In this document: piece by piece, positions 11,998 through 23,130 of the stretch
Position numbering within the stretch: the stretch's first letter is position 1
Layout of the letters: each line of letters begins with the position of its first letter
Assembly (NCBI RefSeq): GCF_051401765.1
Contig: NW_027480432.1
Coordinates: forward strand, 10,496,501 to 10,560,500
Length of the DNA: 64,000 bases
Source: Calliopsis andreniformis
Taxonomy: Eukaryota > Arthropoda > Insecta > Hymenoptera > Andrenidae
Reading direction: 5' to 3'
The notes under the pieces: generated by a model
What the model was told of the DNA's origin: nothing
Database searches by the model: none
What the model saw: the letters and a program-made list of their open reading frames with translations, nothing else
Position numbers and translations under genes: made by a program

Positions 11998-12620
11998 TCA
12001 AATATCTAATTCACAAGGTAAATGCATAACTTTCTCTAATAACAATTTGTACATATTTTGATTTTTTGATGATAGTAAGGCATGGACCAAATGGACGACT
12101 GTACCTCCATTATGTACCTCCAAATTCATGCTTTCCAATTCCTCCTCAACAATTTTAACAAAATGTTCGCCATCTAAAATTTTACTTAATTCATTAGGCA
12201 AATTGATATCGACCATGCTTTTCGACCTAAAGGCTTATTTTTTTTCCTTCTTGCTGCAATACCTGTTGCTTCAAAGCGTTATCAGTCGGAAGATACGGTT
12301 GGATACACTTGACTGTACTCGTAATTACATTTCTGATAATGGTACATGGACTATCATTACTCAGGCTGGATAATTCTTTAATTTTATTACTGCATTTAAT
12401 AATTCCTGTGCGTGATGCTTCTGGGTCATGACTGTGTTTCGATGGATCATGGCAACGAATCACGTGCTGTTCACCTAGGTATATCGTGTTTGCAGCACTT
12501 TGACATCCACAATCGTTTCTACTCAGTAATACCCAGTAATAAAAATTTCATCTGCTTCTGTTCAGTTAAACACAAAACCGTCAATAGAAATTTTTGGTTT
12601 TCCTCGATTTGATAAAATTG
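11998..12620 (-). pseudogene. FLYWCH zinc-finger / MULE-type transposase relic
   Basis: Read on the minus strand from 12620 downward, one frame has RGKPKISIDGFVF followed by a stop (about 12562-12610). A second frame then opens with YYWVLLSRNDCGC and runs through QHVIRCHDPSKHSHDPEA to 12227. This is the layout of a FLYWCH finger: an RG-P-DG-F start, then an aromatic-W, a Cys, and finally the H-x-H pair. One expected Cys after the Trp is replaced by Leu. The following SNDSPCTIIRNV and LPTDNALKQQVLQQE resemble the linker between the finger and the transposase in MULE-like elements. A shifted frame (11998-12216) with INLPNELSKILDGEHFV may be the start of the transposase part. At least two frame breaks mean no functional protein. 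A domesticated FLYWCH gene is the alternative, but the stops make it unlikely. Confidence 0.55.
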
Positions 12621-12740
12621 TTTCTGCCACTTTTTCAAAGTTTCGGCTTATGGAAGCCATTGCGTTTGCCATAGAAAGAAGTTTGTAAGACTATGACGTA
12701 CTAAATCAGAAAGTATACTAACAGCTATTAAGTATAATAA

Positions 12741-12862
12741 TACAATAAAACTTCGATTATTTATCAGAATATCGATTAATAGAACGATCAATTGTTGGAA
12801 CCTCGATTATCGTAACGTCGATTAATTGAACTTGTTTGGAGTTTGGACAAACGAGTGTTGTC
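12741..12862. mobile_element. Pogo/Tigger-like element end (relic)
   Basis: The sequence TACAATAAAACTTCGATTAT, followed by repeated TCGATTA and GAAC blocks up to ACTTGTTTGG, is very like the ends of pogo/Tigger elements, whose terminus is CAGTAAAACCTCGATTA after a TA target. No opposite end or transposase is visible. The motif is seen; the family is assigned from general knowledge of such ends. Confidence 0.45.
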
Positions 12863-14080
12863 GAGGAAGTAAAAGAAATATGTCTAATGTATTTATGTTG
12901 GCTAGTCGTGTAAATCCCATAAATAAATATATATATTAACTTAAACAGTATTCCTTTCGATTCTAGTAATATAAAAAATATTTGTATAAAAAACACACTG
13001 AAAAAAATATTTTTATACCAAGGTCATTTCTTCAAGGAGTTTTCAGAAACATCGATGTTCTTTTTACACGTGTATGCATATATTTTTTCCTCTTGCATAT
13101 GGTAGCTGACAGTATAATGCTTACAGTGATGTATAATGACACAACCTGGAAGTAACCTTTGACTCCAAAAATTAAAATTAAACATGAAATTCGATTCCAC
13201 CAAGATCACAGTTCTCGCCTATCAGTGCTCAGTTTTACATTTAATTTTAGAAGTCAAAGATTACTTCAAGATCCTGTCATTGTATGTGTTACTGTAAAAG
13301 TCTGAAAATTGATGAATCCCAGAATTTACCGAAATAATTTGGTCAAGGCGCAAAATGGAAATATTTACAAACTTCGATTTCTTAACATCTCGCTATGATA
13401 AATGCTAGGATTTAATTTATCGGTAAAACTTAGGATATATTAAGTTTCGAACTTTGACTGTAACAGAAATATTGAATTTTATCTGGCAATAAAATGTTGT
13501 TCTAATTTCCTATTCCATTTATACAGTTTTTAAAGAAACAGTCTAGACCTAGCTCAAACTCAAAACTTAAATGCGAGTCATTCCATGCAAAATCGGACAC
13601 TTTTCGGAATAACATCACGGATTTTGTTCAAATTTGGAAATGTTATAGTTTTTAGCGATGTTTAAATGTGTGCCAAAGAGTTTTGCCCCAAATGTTACAT
13701 CGAATCAAAATCAATGATAATATTATTATTTCTTTATGAATAACCTCCGCAAACACAACAAAATAGTCTTTAGAATACACTTTAATCGATAGTATTCTAT
13801 AATTACTATTACTGCAAATTGTAACTCAACAGATAATATTCAAAAAATAACGACGAATAAGATCAAAATTTCGCCAAATAGAAAAACAGTAACTGCATAC
13901 ATAAAGATGCTATAAACTGGCCGAAATCGTTGATATTGACAAAATTGAATTGTCTTTTTTTTTCAAGTTTTACATATTTTTAATATATGACACTAATGCT
14001 TACAGAAATTACTGATTGACCCCAACTTGCCTCGCGTCGCCATCTTGCCCACCCCTCCCTCTACATCGTTGAATGCATCT
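12863..14080. other. Gene-free stretch; possible one-sided repeat at 13570-13720
   Basis: No gene is supported. The segment around 13573-13720 (GAGTCATTCCATGCAAAATC, CGGACACTTTTCGGAATAAC) has the look of a dispersed insect DNA-transposon end, but I found no partner end in this window. Frames at 12757-12996 and 13024-13209 (minus) are featureless. Confidence 0.4.
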
Positions 14081-14261
14081 TAAGGCGCGAACACATTATT
14101 ATCACGTCACGTGAACTAACATTATACATTATAGCAAATTTGTTTCATATTACAGCAAAATAGGTCTAAAACAACAGAAAAACCTATGCTCACACTATGG
14201 ATTTGTTATACATAGTATCTAACGTGATTTCACGTTACATGACAGTAATGTGTGCGCCTTA
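14081..14261. mobile_element. 181-bp MITE with ~65-bp inverted ends
   Basis: The left end TAAGGCGCGAACACATTATT and the right end, read on the minus strand, TAAGGCGCACACATTACTGT, are inverted copies. Both continue with TCA-GT-ACGTGAA, AC-TTA-AT-TAT and CAAAT for about 65 bp, leaving only a short centre. The element is therefore nearly a full foldback. No coding frame is present. The target duplication is unclear (TA at most), so I leave the superfamily open. Confidence 0.75.
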
Positions 14262-15740
14262 CTATCAGCTACCATATGAACAACATCGAAAAAGAACCTG
14301 ATGAGTCATAATTCCTAAATTTTATTTGCTAATTCCCCACCACCCCTTAAGATATTGAAAGATGCATTTAACGCCCTGTATAAGATCACGCGTGACACGC
14401 TTGATTTTGCGTGAAGTTCAAGATAGTCTGTTCCGTTGGAACCTGATCGAATAACGAAACACGCGTTATTACGAAAGTCGTTTTAAGCATTTCAACAATC
14501 CGCTGTTCGCTTATTTTCACTTTCACTTTAATATTTCTTCACCATAAGTAATTCGCAAGTGAACGCAGAGAGAATGCGATAATGATATCCGTAATGCGGC
14601 AATCGTCCGATGTTATCAAACGCGGTGCGTTTTTAACGAGAACGGAGTCTCTTAGAAACGTATCTACCCTGGTGTAAAAAAGGCGCGTTGTCTGCTTCGA
14701 AGAATATTTCATATCTATTCGGAGCTCCTACAGACATAGATCTTATCTGAGCAACCATGACAACGTGCTATTAATTATTCCCAGTATCGGCAATATCAGC
14801 AACAATAAAAAGAACCAGGTGCAAAATTTCTACTGACCAATGCCAGCCTTCGAGGTAAACTGAAAAGAATTAATTACATGTAGGATTTGAGGCTCTCGTG
14901 ACCGGAATTATTCAAAAAATTCGTGGCTTCCGGATGGAAGCGGGCAAGATACAGAAGCATAAGGATCACATGTAGGCAAGATACATAACCTATGCTGGAA
15001 CGATGTGTATTACCTATGCAGTTTCAAAAGAGCGATATACCAATGTTTCAAACATGCAAAAATATTTTAATGTTCGACTTAAATATGTTGTTAATTTTGG
15101 TAAGAAATAAATAAATGTATATATATTCTTTTTAAGATATAAAAGATATTTTTTATAGGTATACATTTTAGTCATTAATTTTTCCTTTACTTTCGCAATT
15201 TTAAGTAGTGCTCATTATAGCATATTTTGAAGATTTTGGAGACTATAATTTTGCAAACTTTACTTGAATTCGATATTGAGATATTGATAATATTTTGTAA
15301 AAGATGTCTTACTAATTTTTTTTAACTTATTTTAGCTTAAACAAGTAATAAAAATTAAAAGTACGAATAGTATACAAATGTTTAGAGGAAAATTATTTAT
15401 TTCTAATTGTAGATTTAAAATAAAATAGTTTTAATCAGCCTGCTGCGTAGTTTATTTTGATCATAAATTAAATTGTTGTCTATATATTGCTGTTTTTCTT
15501 TGCAACCTTGAACACAGCATGTTTGCGCCATTTATAATAATTTATAACGTAAGTTAATGCCACGCCAAGCATTTTGAATCACCTTTTGCCCATATGTAAC
15601 GTCACACTTTCCAAATTATCTCTGCTTCACTCGATTCTTGAATTCCCTATACATGCACTATACACAGATCGTATCTAGTAGTATAATATAGTCTAAGATC
15701 ATAGGTAAGGGCTCTGATACTGTATCAATGTGAATAATTA
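14262..15740. other. Gene-free stretch
   Basis: No gene or paired repeat was found. The segment from about 14380 to 14760 is CpG-richer (for example CGATAATGATATCCGTAATG) and may be noncoding regulatory DNA; the remainder is AT-rich. Confidence 0.5.
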
Positions 15741-15748
15741 CCTGTAAT

Positions 15749-16536
15749 TAGTGATGGTAACTAAAGCACTTCGAATCGCTTCCAATTGGTGTATATGACA
15801 AAAACTTTGAATCATTTTACATGTTTCGAAACTTAGAACTCTTGAAAGTCTTGAGCCTTCAAAGTGTTGATAGGTCTGCGAAGTTCGATTAAATGTTTTG
15901 AGAGATTCAATAGGTCTTAAGATCTATATTTACTATCGAAACTGCAAAAGAGTCACCCATCAGAGTCCACAATCAGCACAATCATTTTTTCTTATTCCCT
16001 ATGTTTTTCTGTTGATCCTAAAAAATCCAAGCTAAGGAAAAGAAGGCCGTAGTTACATGATATCAGATAATCTCTAATACATGGTTATTTGTTGAATATT
16101 CAAAGTTTCTTTTGACTTCATTATCTTATAATAATTATTTTCATTATCTTGTAATAACTCATGTTTAAAGTAAGTGTGTAATAATACTTCAATCGATTTG
16201 GCAAACACTGGAAAAAATTATTTCACGATAATGGTTATCAATGGTATACAAACTTTAAAGAAAATAAAATGGAAAATAAACATACAAAATGCGTGTCAAC
16301 TAAACCTTGATCCCCCTTAGATATTGCAAATACTTGTAAGATATTAAATAGATACTGTCTAAACTCTCAAAACCTATCGAAAACATCAAGACATGTAATA
16401 AATTTTATAGACTCAAGATTCAAGGCTTTCAAAACATTCAAGAATTTTAGGTTTCGAATCATGTTCGAAGTGATTCGAATCTTCATGGACATAGCTTCAA
16501 ATCACTTCTAAATTAAGATTCGAACTCCCATCGCTA
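15749..16536. mobile_element. hAT-type non-autonomous element with 8-bp target duplication
   Basis: The left end TAGTGATGG and right end CCATCGCTA are inverted. Flanking 8-mers CCTGTAAT (15741-15748) and CCTGTAAC (16537-16544) form a target-site duplication with one difference, the length typical of the hAT superfamily. Behind the short ends lie long subterminal inverted segments rich in TTCGAA and CTTGAA blocks, for example TTCGAAACTTAGAACTCTTG at about 15826 against the minus-strand reading of 16400-16460. No transposase frame exists, so it must have been mobilised in trans. Ends and duplication are read directly; superfamily follows from them. Confidence 0.82.
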
Positions 16537-16544
16537 CCTGTAAC

Positions 16545-17540
16545 GAATAGACATAGGACACAAAAAGCAGCCACGATTATTTACTAACAAAATTGGCAAT
16601 TTAATCTTGAATTTTTAATTTAATTTTTATTTTTGAAGGTAGTCAAGGGAATATTTGAGAAAAACTATTTTACTATCGAACAATGTTTTTACCAACAGTT
16701 TCTGTTATACTGTTTTAAAAACTTAAATGGAATAAAATGTTCTGTAAATTTAACCCTCTGTGGAACGTGGTACCCCATCATACATTTTATTTAAAATTAT
16801 TTAAGATTTGTAATAATTATAAAGAATAATAGATATTTTTAATGGCAATTTTCTATTTAATTTTCAAGTAACAGATGGATTAACTAAACGACACGAAATG
16901 AATCCACATATGCTACATTGCGTCTAGACTCTTTCCTTTTCCGAACACAGCTGCTTCTTAGCCGAGTCACGCATTAAGGATACAAGGGCCGATTTAATTG
17001 AGACCATGGCCTCTTAATAAATGGAACGAACGGATTAAGTATAAACTTGAAATTCAAGAAGGCGTAACTGAGATTGCTTCGGTGAAGCTTCTATTGCCGT
17101 TAAAGAATGTTGAAGCAACAAAATAATTTTCAGAATCTTTTAGAAAAATGTAATTATTTGTAACCTGCATGTAAATGTTTGCTATGGCAGTGGAAAGGTG
17201 TTTTAATTAATTAAGACAAGAATAAAAGCATGAGTCTAGAAACTAGGAAGAATATTGAGATATACATAATATAAAATACATATGTAAATATATCTATACA
17301 TCAATATATTTATACATTAAAATTTCTGAAACATATTGATACTAGATACACTGTTTATAATATTGTTTATTATACATGTGTAATTCCAATTGGAAATTCA
17401 ATTTTAATTAAACGCTAATGTTAAATATAGTATTTTTTGGATTTCTTGTTAATCAAATGGGTTATGATTTATTAATAACTCATATTGTTTTAATATACAG
17501 GATGTCCCTCTTCTAAAAATCTTTTATGAAAATCTTTTAT
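16545..17540. other. AT-rich stretch without recognisable gene
   Basis: No gene was seen. An AT-rich TATA/TACAT-type stretch lies at about 17265-17330. Confidence 0.5.
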
Positions 17541-18277
17541 AAGAAAGATTTATTTTTTTATTTATTATGAAACAGAATAAACCCTTTAGTGTAGATGCAT
17601 GGTAATTATTTGTAGGAGATACTGAATATATACAGGGTATCCCAGTAAAAATTAGCATTTTGATTATCTTTTAAACCATAAGAGTAATAGAAAGATTTTT
17701 TAATACAAGAGGTCATGACATGCTCATGTCCACTTCTTTGTAGGTGGAGTCCCTGAAAACACGTGAAGGTTACTTCTGTTTTTCTAAATGGCATCCTATA
17801 TTTTTCTGTTTAGCATCTGGTAGTAGATCTCAAAACGAATACAAATACCTATAACACAAGGTCATTTAAGGTCATACAAAAGAGACTATGAATAATAAAT
17901 AAACTCATTTTCTTTAAATGTAATGTTCAAAGTAACACATGATATAAGAAATGGTGGTTGTGATTGTACAACATGTCCATCAATGTTTTCCATAAGAAGT
18001 AAGTGTAAATGTGTCTCCAAACATGTCATAGAGCAGTTGCATCACTAGCAACACGTGTGCAGCGTTGTATTAATGCCAATGGCCGACATTTCGAACAAAG
18101 AAGTGAATTTATTTATAAAATAAATAAACAATTCTTATTTTAAAAATTGTTCTATTACCTTACAGTTTAAAAGATAATCGAAATAGTAATTTTTACTGAG
18201 ACACCCTGTATACATTTACCCTGTATATATTTACCATGTATCTACAATAAAGATAGATAAATAAATCTTTTTTATAC
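17541..18277. repeat. Large nested inverted repeat around a mariner-type MITE
   Basis: The inverted symmetry extends beyond the element at 17631-18210. Left sequence at 17541-17630 (AAGAAAGATTTATTTTTTTA, GTGTAGATGCATGGTAA, ATATATACAGGG) mirrors 18211-18277 read on the minus strand (AAAAAAGATTTATTTATC, TGTAGATACATGGTAAATAT). The whole 737 bp could thus fold back on itself. This suggests that an older palindromic element encloses the inner one, or that the true element is larger than its obvious TIRs. Confidence 0.65.
17631..18210. mobile_element. TA-flanked MITE with ~55-bp inverted ends (mariner-type)
   Basis: The left end is TACAGGGTATCCCAGTAAAA and the right end read on the minus strand is TACAGGGTGTCTCAGTAAAA. 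Both run on through ATT, TCGATTATC or TTGATTATC, and TTTTAAAC. TA duplicates at each side fit the Tc1/mariner superfamily. The 580-bp body has no transposase; a 62-codon frame at 17606-17794 is just translation of the left end. The CAGGGTGTCC terminus is common among such elements in Hymenoptera, which supports the taxonomic guess. Confidence 0.85.
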
Positions 18278-18597
18278 GTAATTTTATGATTACTTTAACA
18301 ATACCTTTCGCATTATATTCTAAAAATGATGTAATGCATTCTCAACAAAAGGTCAATCATGAATACAATACGTGCAAATAATAGTAGATCTCCTAATCAT
18401 TGATGTACAACTCCTGTTATTAGTTTGTACATAAATCAGTACTATAACTAGCCATAATTGATGAAGATTTTTCGCAACTCTTCTGTAGGTATATTATACG
18501 CTAAAATGCATGGCATTAGTACAGAACTTTAAAAGTTATTTATTTCAAAATTTCATGAACAATATAAACGTACCCACGTACTGATTTAAAAACATTA

Positions 18598-19084
18598 TAC
18601 AGAGTGTCCAATTTTAATCGATGAATGCGAATTACTCGTAAACTATTCGCGGAATGGAAAAATGATTCAAATAAGAAGTTAATGATTTCGAGGAAGACAT
18701 AAAATGGCATAATTATTCTTTCTGTAGGTGGACACGTGTAGGTCAATTCTGGTCAATATCACTTAATACTATTTCAAAGCAGTAGGTATCCAAATAACTC
18801 AGAATAAAACATCTCTTAAAGTATTGATTTCCTGACATGAATGGGCTAACACTTTTATATAGAAAATAACAAATTGAATAGATTGTTGCAGTAAAAAATA
18901 CATGTTTCCATTTAAAAAACCAAGATTGATCAACATATGACTTAAATGCATTCATCTACAGAAAAAATAATTATACCATATTATATCTTCCTCGAAACCA
19001 TTAATTACTTACTTGAACTTTTTTCCATTTAGCAAATAATTTACGAATATTTCGCATTTATCGAATAAAATTGGACACTCTGTA
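18598..19084. mobile_element. TA-flanked MITE with ~140-bp inverted ends (mariner-type)
   Basis: The left end TACAGAGTGTCCAATTTTAA and the minus-strand reading of the right end, TACAGAGTGTCCAATTTTAT, stay alignable for about 140 bp. Shared blocks include ATGCGAA, TCGTAAA, AATGGAAAAA, TTTCGAGGAAGA and TAATTATT-TTTCTGTAG. The element is 487 bp with TA on both sides and encodes nothing. Minus-strand frames at 18540-18746 and 18743-18955 only translate the arms. It lies under 400 bp from the previous element, sharing end style but not sequence. Confidence 0.87.
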
Positions 19085-19909
19085 ATAATGAATTTCGCAA
19101 AAGAAGTTAATATCGCCAGTATGGCAATGTATAATATTAAATTCCAGGTAATTAATTTGTTAGAGAAAGTAGGTATATTTTATTTTTAATTTGCTGAATT
19201 CTTTCAAAATATAGGTACTGATTCAATCGAACATTATTCTCAATGACAAGATTTCTTATTTCCATGTTGAAACAGTTTGTAGTTATACTCAATTCTAAAA
19301 CGACACTCTTCTATTTCTGAACTTAAGTAACACTGTTGGGATGCGGGTAACCCCCACAGAAATCTTAATATTTATTATTTTCAAACAATATTTTCCATCT
19401 TCCATAGGTATCTTAAGAAAAGATAAATGAACGACCTGGTTCCTATTTACAACAAAAAAAATATTTCTAAATTACTTAGAAGTGCATGTTAAATAGGTCT
19501 TAAAATTTACAATTTTGTGGGGTCGTCGCTGACTCTAGGATATCATTCTAGTTTGTTTGTTATATTTTTGTTAATCATATTGAAGTTATTTCAAAAAGTG
19601 AAGTAAAAGTATACCTCCATATTCCTAAAGAATTTAGTTATTTTACACGTAGAAATAAACATCGGTATTAACTTTCCTTTACAGCCACTAGTGGTCTCAC
19701 CCATAAACACTTTCGAAATACGTGACGTCTCTTCATATCACACTAATACCAGCCGAGTACTTAAGGAAACCGACTGTTCAAAGTGATTAGAAAAATTAAT
19801 TGCCATGCCGTTCCGCAACGTACATCACAACTTTACTATTCATACCTATGCAAATCATTATCAGACGGCAATTAAATGTGAATCAGCCTTAAGCTGCCTA
19901 ACATTCCAT
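19085..19909. other. Gene-free stretch
   Basis: I see no gene, tandem repeat or paired ends here. The last 200 bp grade into the CpG-rich island that follows. Confidence 0.5.
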
Positions 19910-20340
19910 ACGCGTGAACTGCATTCTTCAATTACAGAGACGTGAGTTTGCCCGACGTGTCTCGGGCCAATGGTCTAATTACTCTAATTACACGGTGACT
20001 GAATTAAAAGCGGCCCACGACGATTCGCGGCGGAGATTAATGTATCAATTAAATTTTATCGGCATTGCGTGGCTTGTTGGGACGCCGAGGCTGCGGCGAG
20101 GCGGAAACGAGCAGATCTCTGCGCCACTTTTCCTCTTGCGACGACGTTTCCTTTGTGCCCCGTCTGTCCACCAGAAGACAATTCAAACAAAGGGATATCT
20201 AATTCGAACGTCGAAATTACACCGGTAATCCGCGGTAGTTGTCGTGGATACGAATTGCGTAACGCTTCGCTGAAGATACGAGGCGCAAATGGCACGCGCG
20301 CAGCAGCTTTGAATGAGGATGAGCAGAAGTGGATTTAGAT
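19910..20340. promoter_or_regulatory. GC/CpG-rich island, candidate regulatory element
   Basis: A sharp island of GC- and CpG-rich sequence (GCGGCCCACGACGATTCGCG, GGACGCCGAGGCTGCGGCG) sits in AT-rich DNA. Frames of 69-104 codons overlap in at least four registers on both strands (19914-20228 and 20069-20338 plus; 20056-20295 and 20217-20426 minus). None is recognisable, so they probably reflect low stop-codon density. It is followed at once by an ATCGAT-rich cluster. Enhancer or promoter function is inference; a short exon cannot be excluded. Confidence 0.35.
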
Positions 20341-20379
20341 ATAGGCTGAACAGGCGACAGCCTGGAAATGCGATTACCG

Positions 20380-20445
20380 ATAAAATTGTCGATAATTTGA
20401 ATGTTATCGATAATTCGATATATCAATGTATCGTTAAGATATCGT
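20380..20445. promoter_or_regulatory. Cluster of DRE-like ATCGAT/TCGATA motifs
   Basis: Within 66 bp there are several CGATA/TATCG motifs, including the palindrome TTATCGATAA at 20404-20413. This resembles the DRE core TATCGATA bound by DREF at insect housekeeping promoters, though an exact TATCGATA is absent. A perfect 19-nt palindrome, AGTATGGTAGTACCATACT, follows at 20478-20496. The location at the edge of a CpG-rich island supports a regulatory reading; binding is unproven. Confidence 0.35.
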
Positions 20446-20496
20446 ACTTTGGGTAATTAAGATATCATAGTTTGGGTAGTATGGTAGTACCATACT

Positions 20497-22729
20497 CATG
20501 CATTACTCATGTATACAATACTTTTCGCTATTTTAAAATATTTTTTGAACCGAAAGCAATATCTTCCTAAAATACAAATTGCATATGGTGTTTCAATATC
20601 TTCAAAAACGATTATTTAGTTAATTTATTATACTTTTACGTGGTATGATAGCACATACTGTACAGAGCTGATAAGGTTGCATAAGGAAAAAAGGTGAATC
20701 TATATAATTATTGTAAATAGAACCGCCTAATATCATATGCATTTTCGTATGTGACATATCAGCCAAAATGGTCATAACCAGTAATTAGCTCGACGTATCT
20801 CCTATATACGAAAAAATACTTCTGTGTCAACGTGTGCCTTAAGTTCAACTTTACCAGCTTTGTAGAGTATATAGCATATACATCTGCTGAAATATTTTTA
20901 CAGGCCTCAAATTCTTTCAGATTGAAGAACGAGGTTATGACCAAAATACACAAATATGTTGTCTTTTATATGTTCTAATAAAAATAAATAAATTCTGAAT
21001 GATCTTCTTGTAATTAATACGTTGCATTCATTCTCAGTCTCGTCTTCCTTTTAACGACATCTTAACGATATATCGATAACAATGCTCGACAAATGTAATT
21101 CTATCGAACATAAAATGAAGTTTATATCGTAATTAAGTATCACAAAAATAGTAGTTGTTTTATAGTAATTTCAATTGTATTCAAATCTGAATACTGTAAA
21201 ACACTGAAACAGAAGAAGAAATTCTCCACTTTTGCTATTGGTAAAAAGAAGAAAATCCTCGTATATTATTAACGGTCAGATATTTTGTTTTTTATTTACT
21301 CATTAAGAGTACATTTCCCTTCATTTTAGTAGAAAAGTTTTGTCATTCTAAATTCTCTTACCGAACATTTCTATCTCCGAAAAATCTAACAATTAGAATA
21401 ACTGATTAAAACTATTTGATAACATTGCCACTGAATAACTACAATGTTGACGATTGCTTTCATAGTTTGAGGCACTAAAGAATACAACTGTACAAAAATT
21501 CTCATGATGAAAAACCTTGTATATGTAGTCTAGCAGCTGAAACGATATGAAATCCTTAAATATTTCGAAAAGTGTCAATTTTGACAAATTTTACTTGAAT
21601 GCATGAAGTTCAATATGAGAAAAGTGTTTTTCATAAATGAAAGTACAGTAGAAAATTGAGGAAGTTCAAACTCTCGAGTAGCAAGGATAAGAAGAACAGA
21701 AGGACACGTCACTGGAAGGATAGATGAAGGAAGAGGAAGAAGAATAGAGCTCAATATTATGGAAAATTAGTAAAGTTAAGGACTACCATAATAATTAATT
21801 AAGTGAGTCTTCATTTCGATAACACTCAGTTCTGATGTTATAATATTTTCGTGGTATTCTTATATTATTATCTTATACGCTCCAAGATAGAGATCTACAG
21901 AGACAACACAAAGCAACAACATGTCGCATGCGATTGACCAGACTTTCAATATATGTAAATCTTTCATGCGATCTTTTTCTCATTCTGTATTCACGAAATC
22001 ACCAATGAACCTTCTTGTGCTTGTAGGTCAATGTTCAACTATGTGTATATGTATGTAGGCAATGCTGAGAGGTCACATTTCCCTGTGACGTTATTTTAGA
22101 GAAAGAAATAATTTTATCCTAAAATATTTTGTCTTAAAACTTTTGTAGCAGGAAAAGAAAGTTAATATAAAAACCTAACAGTTCTCTAAAAAATTATTAA
22201 ACAGCTCTCCTATAAACAACGCTGCTTTAAATTGAGAAGAGTTTTGTGCACTTAGCAAGTGCCTATTACATGTAATTATCTCATGTAATTTATTTTCAAA
22301 ACTAACTCAACTAGTTCTCTCTAGATTTCATCATGCATTGCTACTATACAATATATTTTTGTCATGTATGTATATTACATTTATAAATTTATTTTTAATA
22401 AGGAATATTCCTTAAAATACATATCTGCAGTATTGCAAACAAGTAATCGGAATTTTTATTATATCTAGTAAATTATGTGTGCTACGTTTTTACATATTTT
22501 TTAGTGAAATTTAGTGAAATTATATTTTAAAACGTACTCTAATTTTTTAAAAATATACCGAAATATTTAACATTAAAAAGTAATATAAGAAAAGATGTTA
22601 CTTTTCTCATTTGCACGGCTTATTTTCTGTGACAAAATTCACCTTTCCTGGAAAACCACAGTAACGCTTAACACTACTTCACCGACAAGATACATAAATG
22701 CAATTCATACATCCGAAAGCAAGATTGGC
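20497..22729. other. Gene-free stretch
   Basis: No gene could be supported. The frames at 20759-20953 and 21393-21587 (minus) carry no recognisable features. No paired element ends were found. Confidence 0.5.
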
Positions 22730-23130
22730 ACGTTAAATTCAATACTGCACAGACGCTATTAAGTGAAACCAAATGCATCAGATCGCGCCTGTCTGCCTGG
22801 TTTCTTCAACAGGTGCTTGGAAATTCCAAGTAGGCTCGGTATTCTGTGTGAGTCACATACATTCGTGACGTATTCACCAAGTCAAAAGTGTAAAGTGACA
22901 ACGGTTTAAGAGATCCTTCTGTAAGTAAAAGCCACCTTTAAACCCATCTGCGAGCATATTAACATACGAACGATATCTATTCGCGCGTTTGCTTGTCAAT
23001 TTTCCACTTCGAATTCAATTTTTCTTCGCATGCCTTGCCAGCAAGAGGACTTTCAAGGACTCCGACTTTCGCCTTACATATTCGTAACGCGACATAATTT
23101 ATTACGTTACATCCACAGATTTTAAGGTGG
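22730..23130. other. Moderately GC-rich block with donor-like site
   Basis: Composition is more balanced than the surroundings, with CpGs and a donor-like TCTGTAAGTAAAAG near 22918-22931. No protein frame is visible. It may be a conserved noncoding block or an untranslated exon. A run of 19 T at 23278-23296 lies shortly downstream. Confidence 0.25.

Noticed and set aside
12128..12373. 81-codon plus-strand frame
   Set aside because: It is antisense to the FLYWCH/transposase relic.
18540..18955. Two minus-strand frames of 68 and 70 codons
   Set aside because: They lie in the inverted arms of the MITE at 18598-19084 and have no domain.
20056..20338. Arg/Ala-rich overlapping frames as a real protein
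   Set aside because: Four registers are open at once across the same CpG-rich block and none has a recognisable domain.
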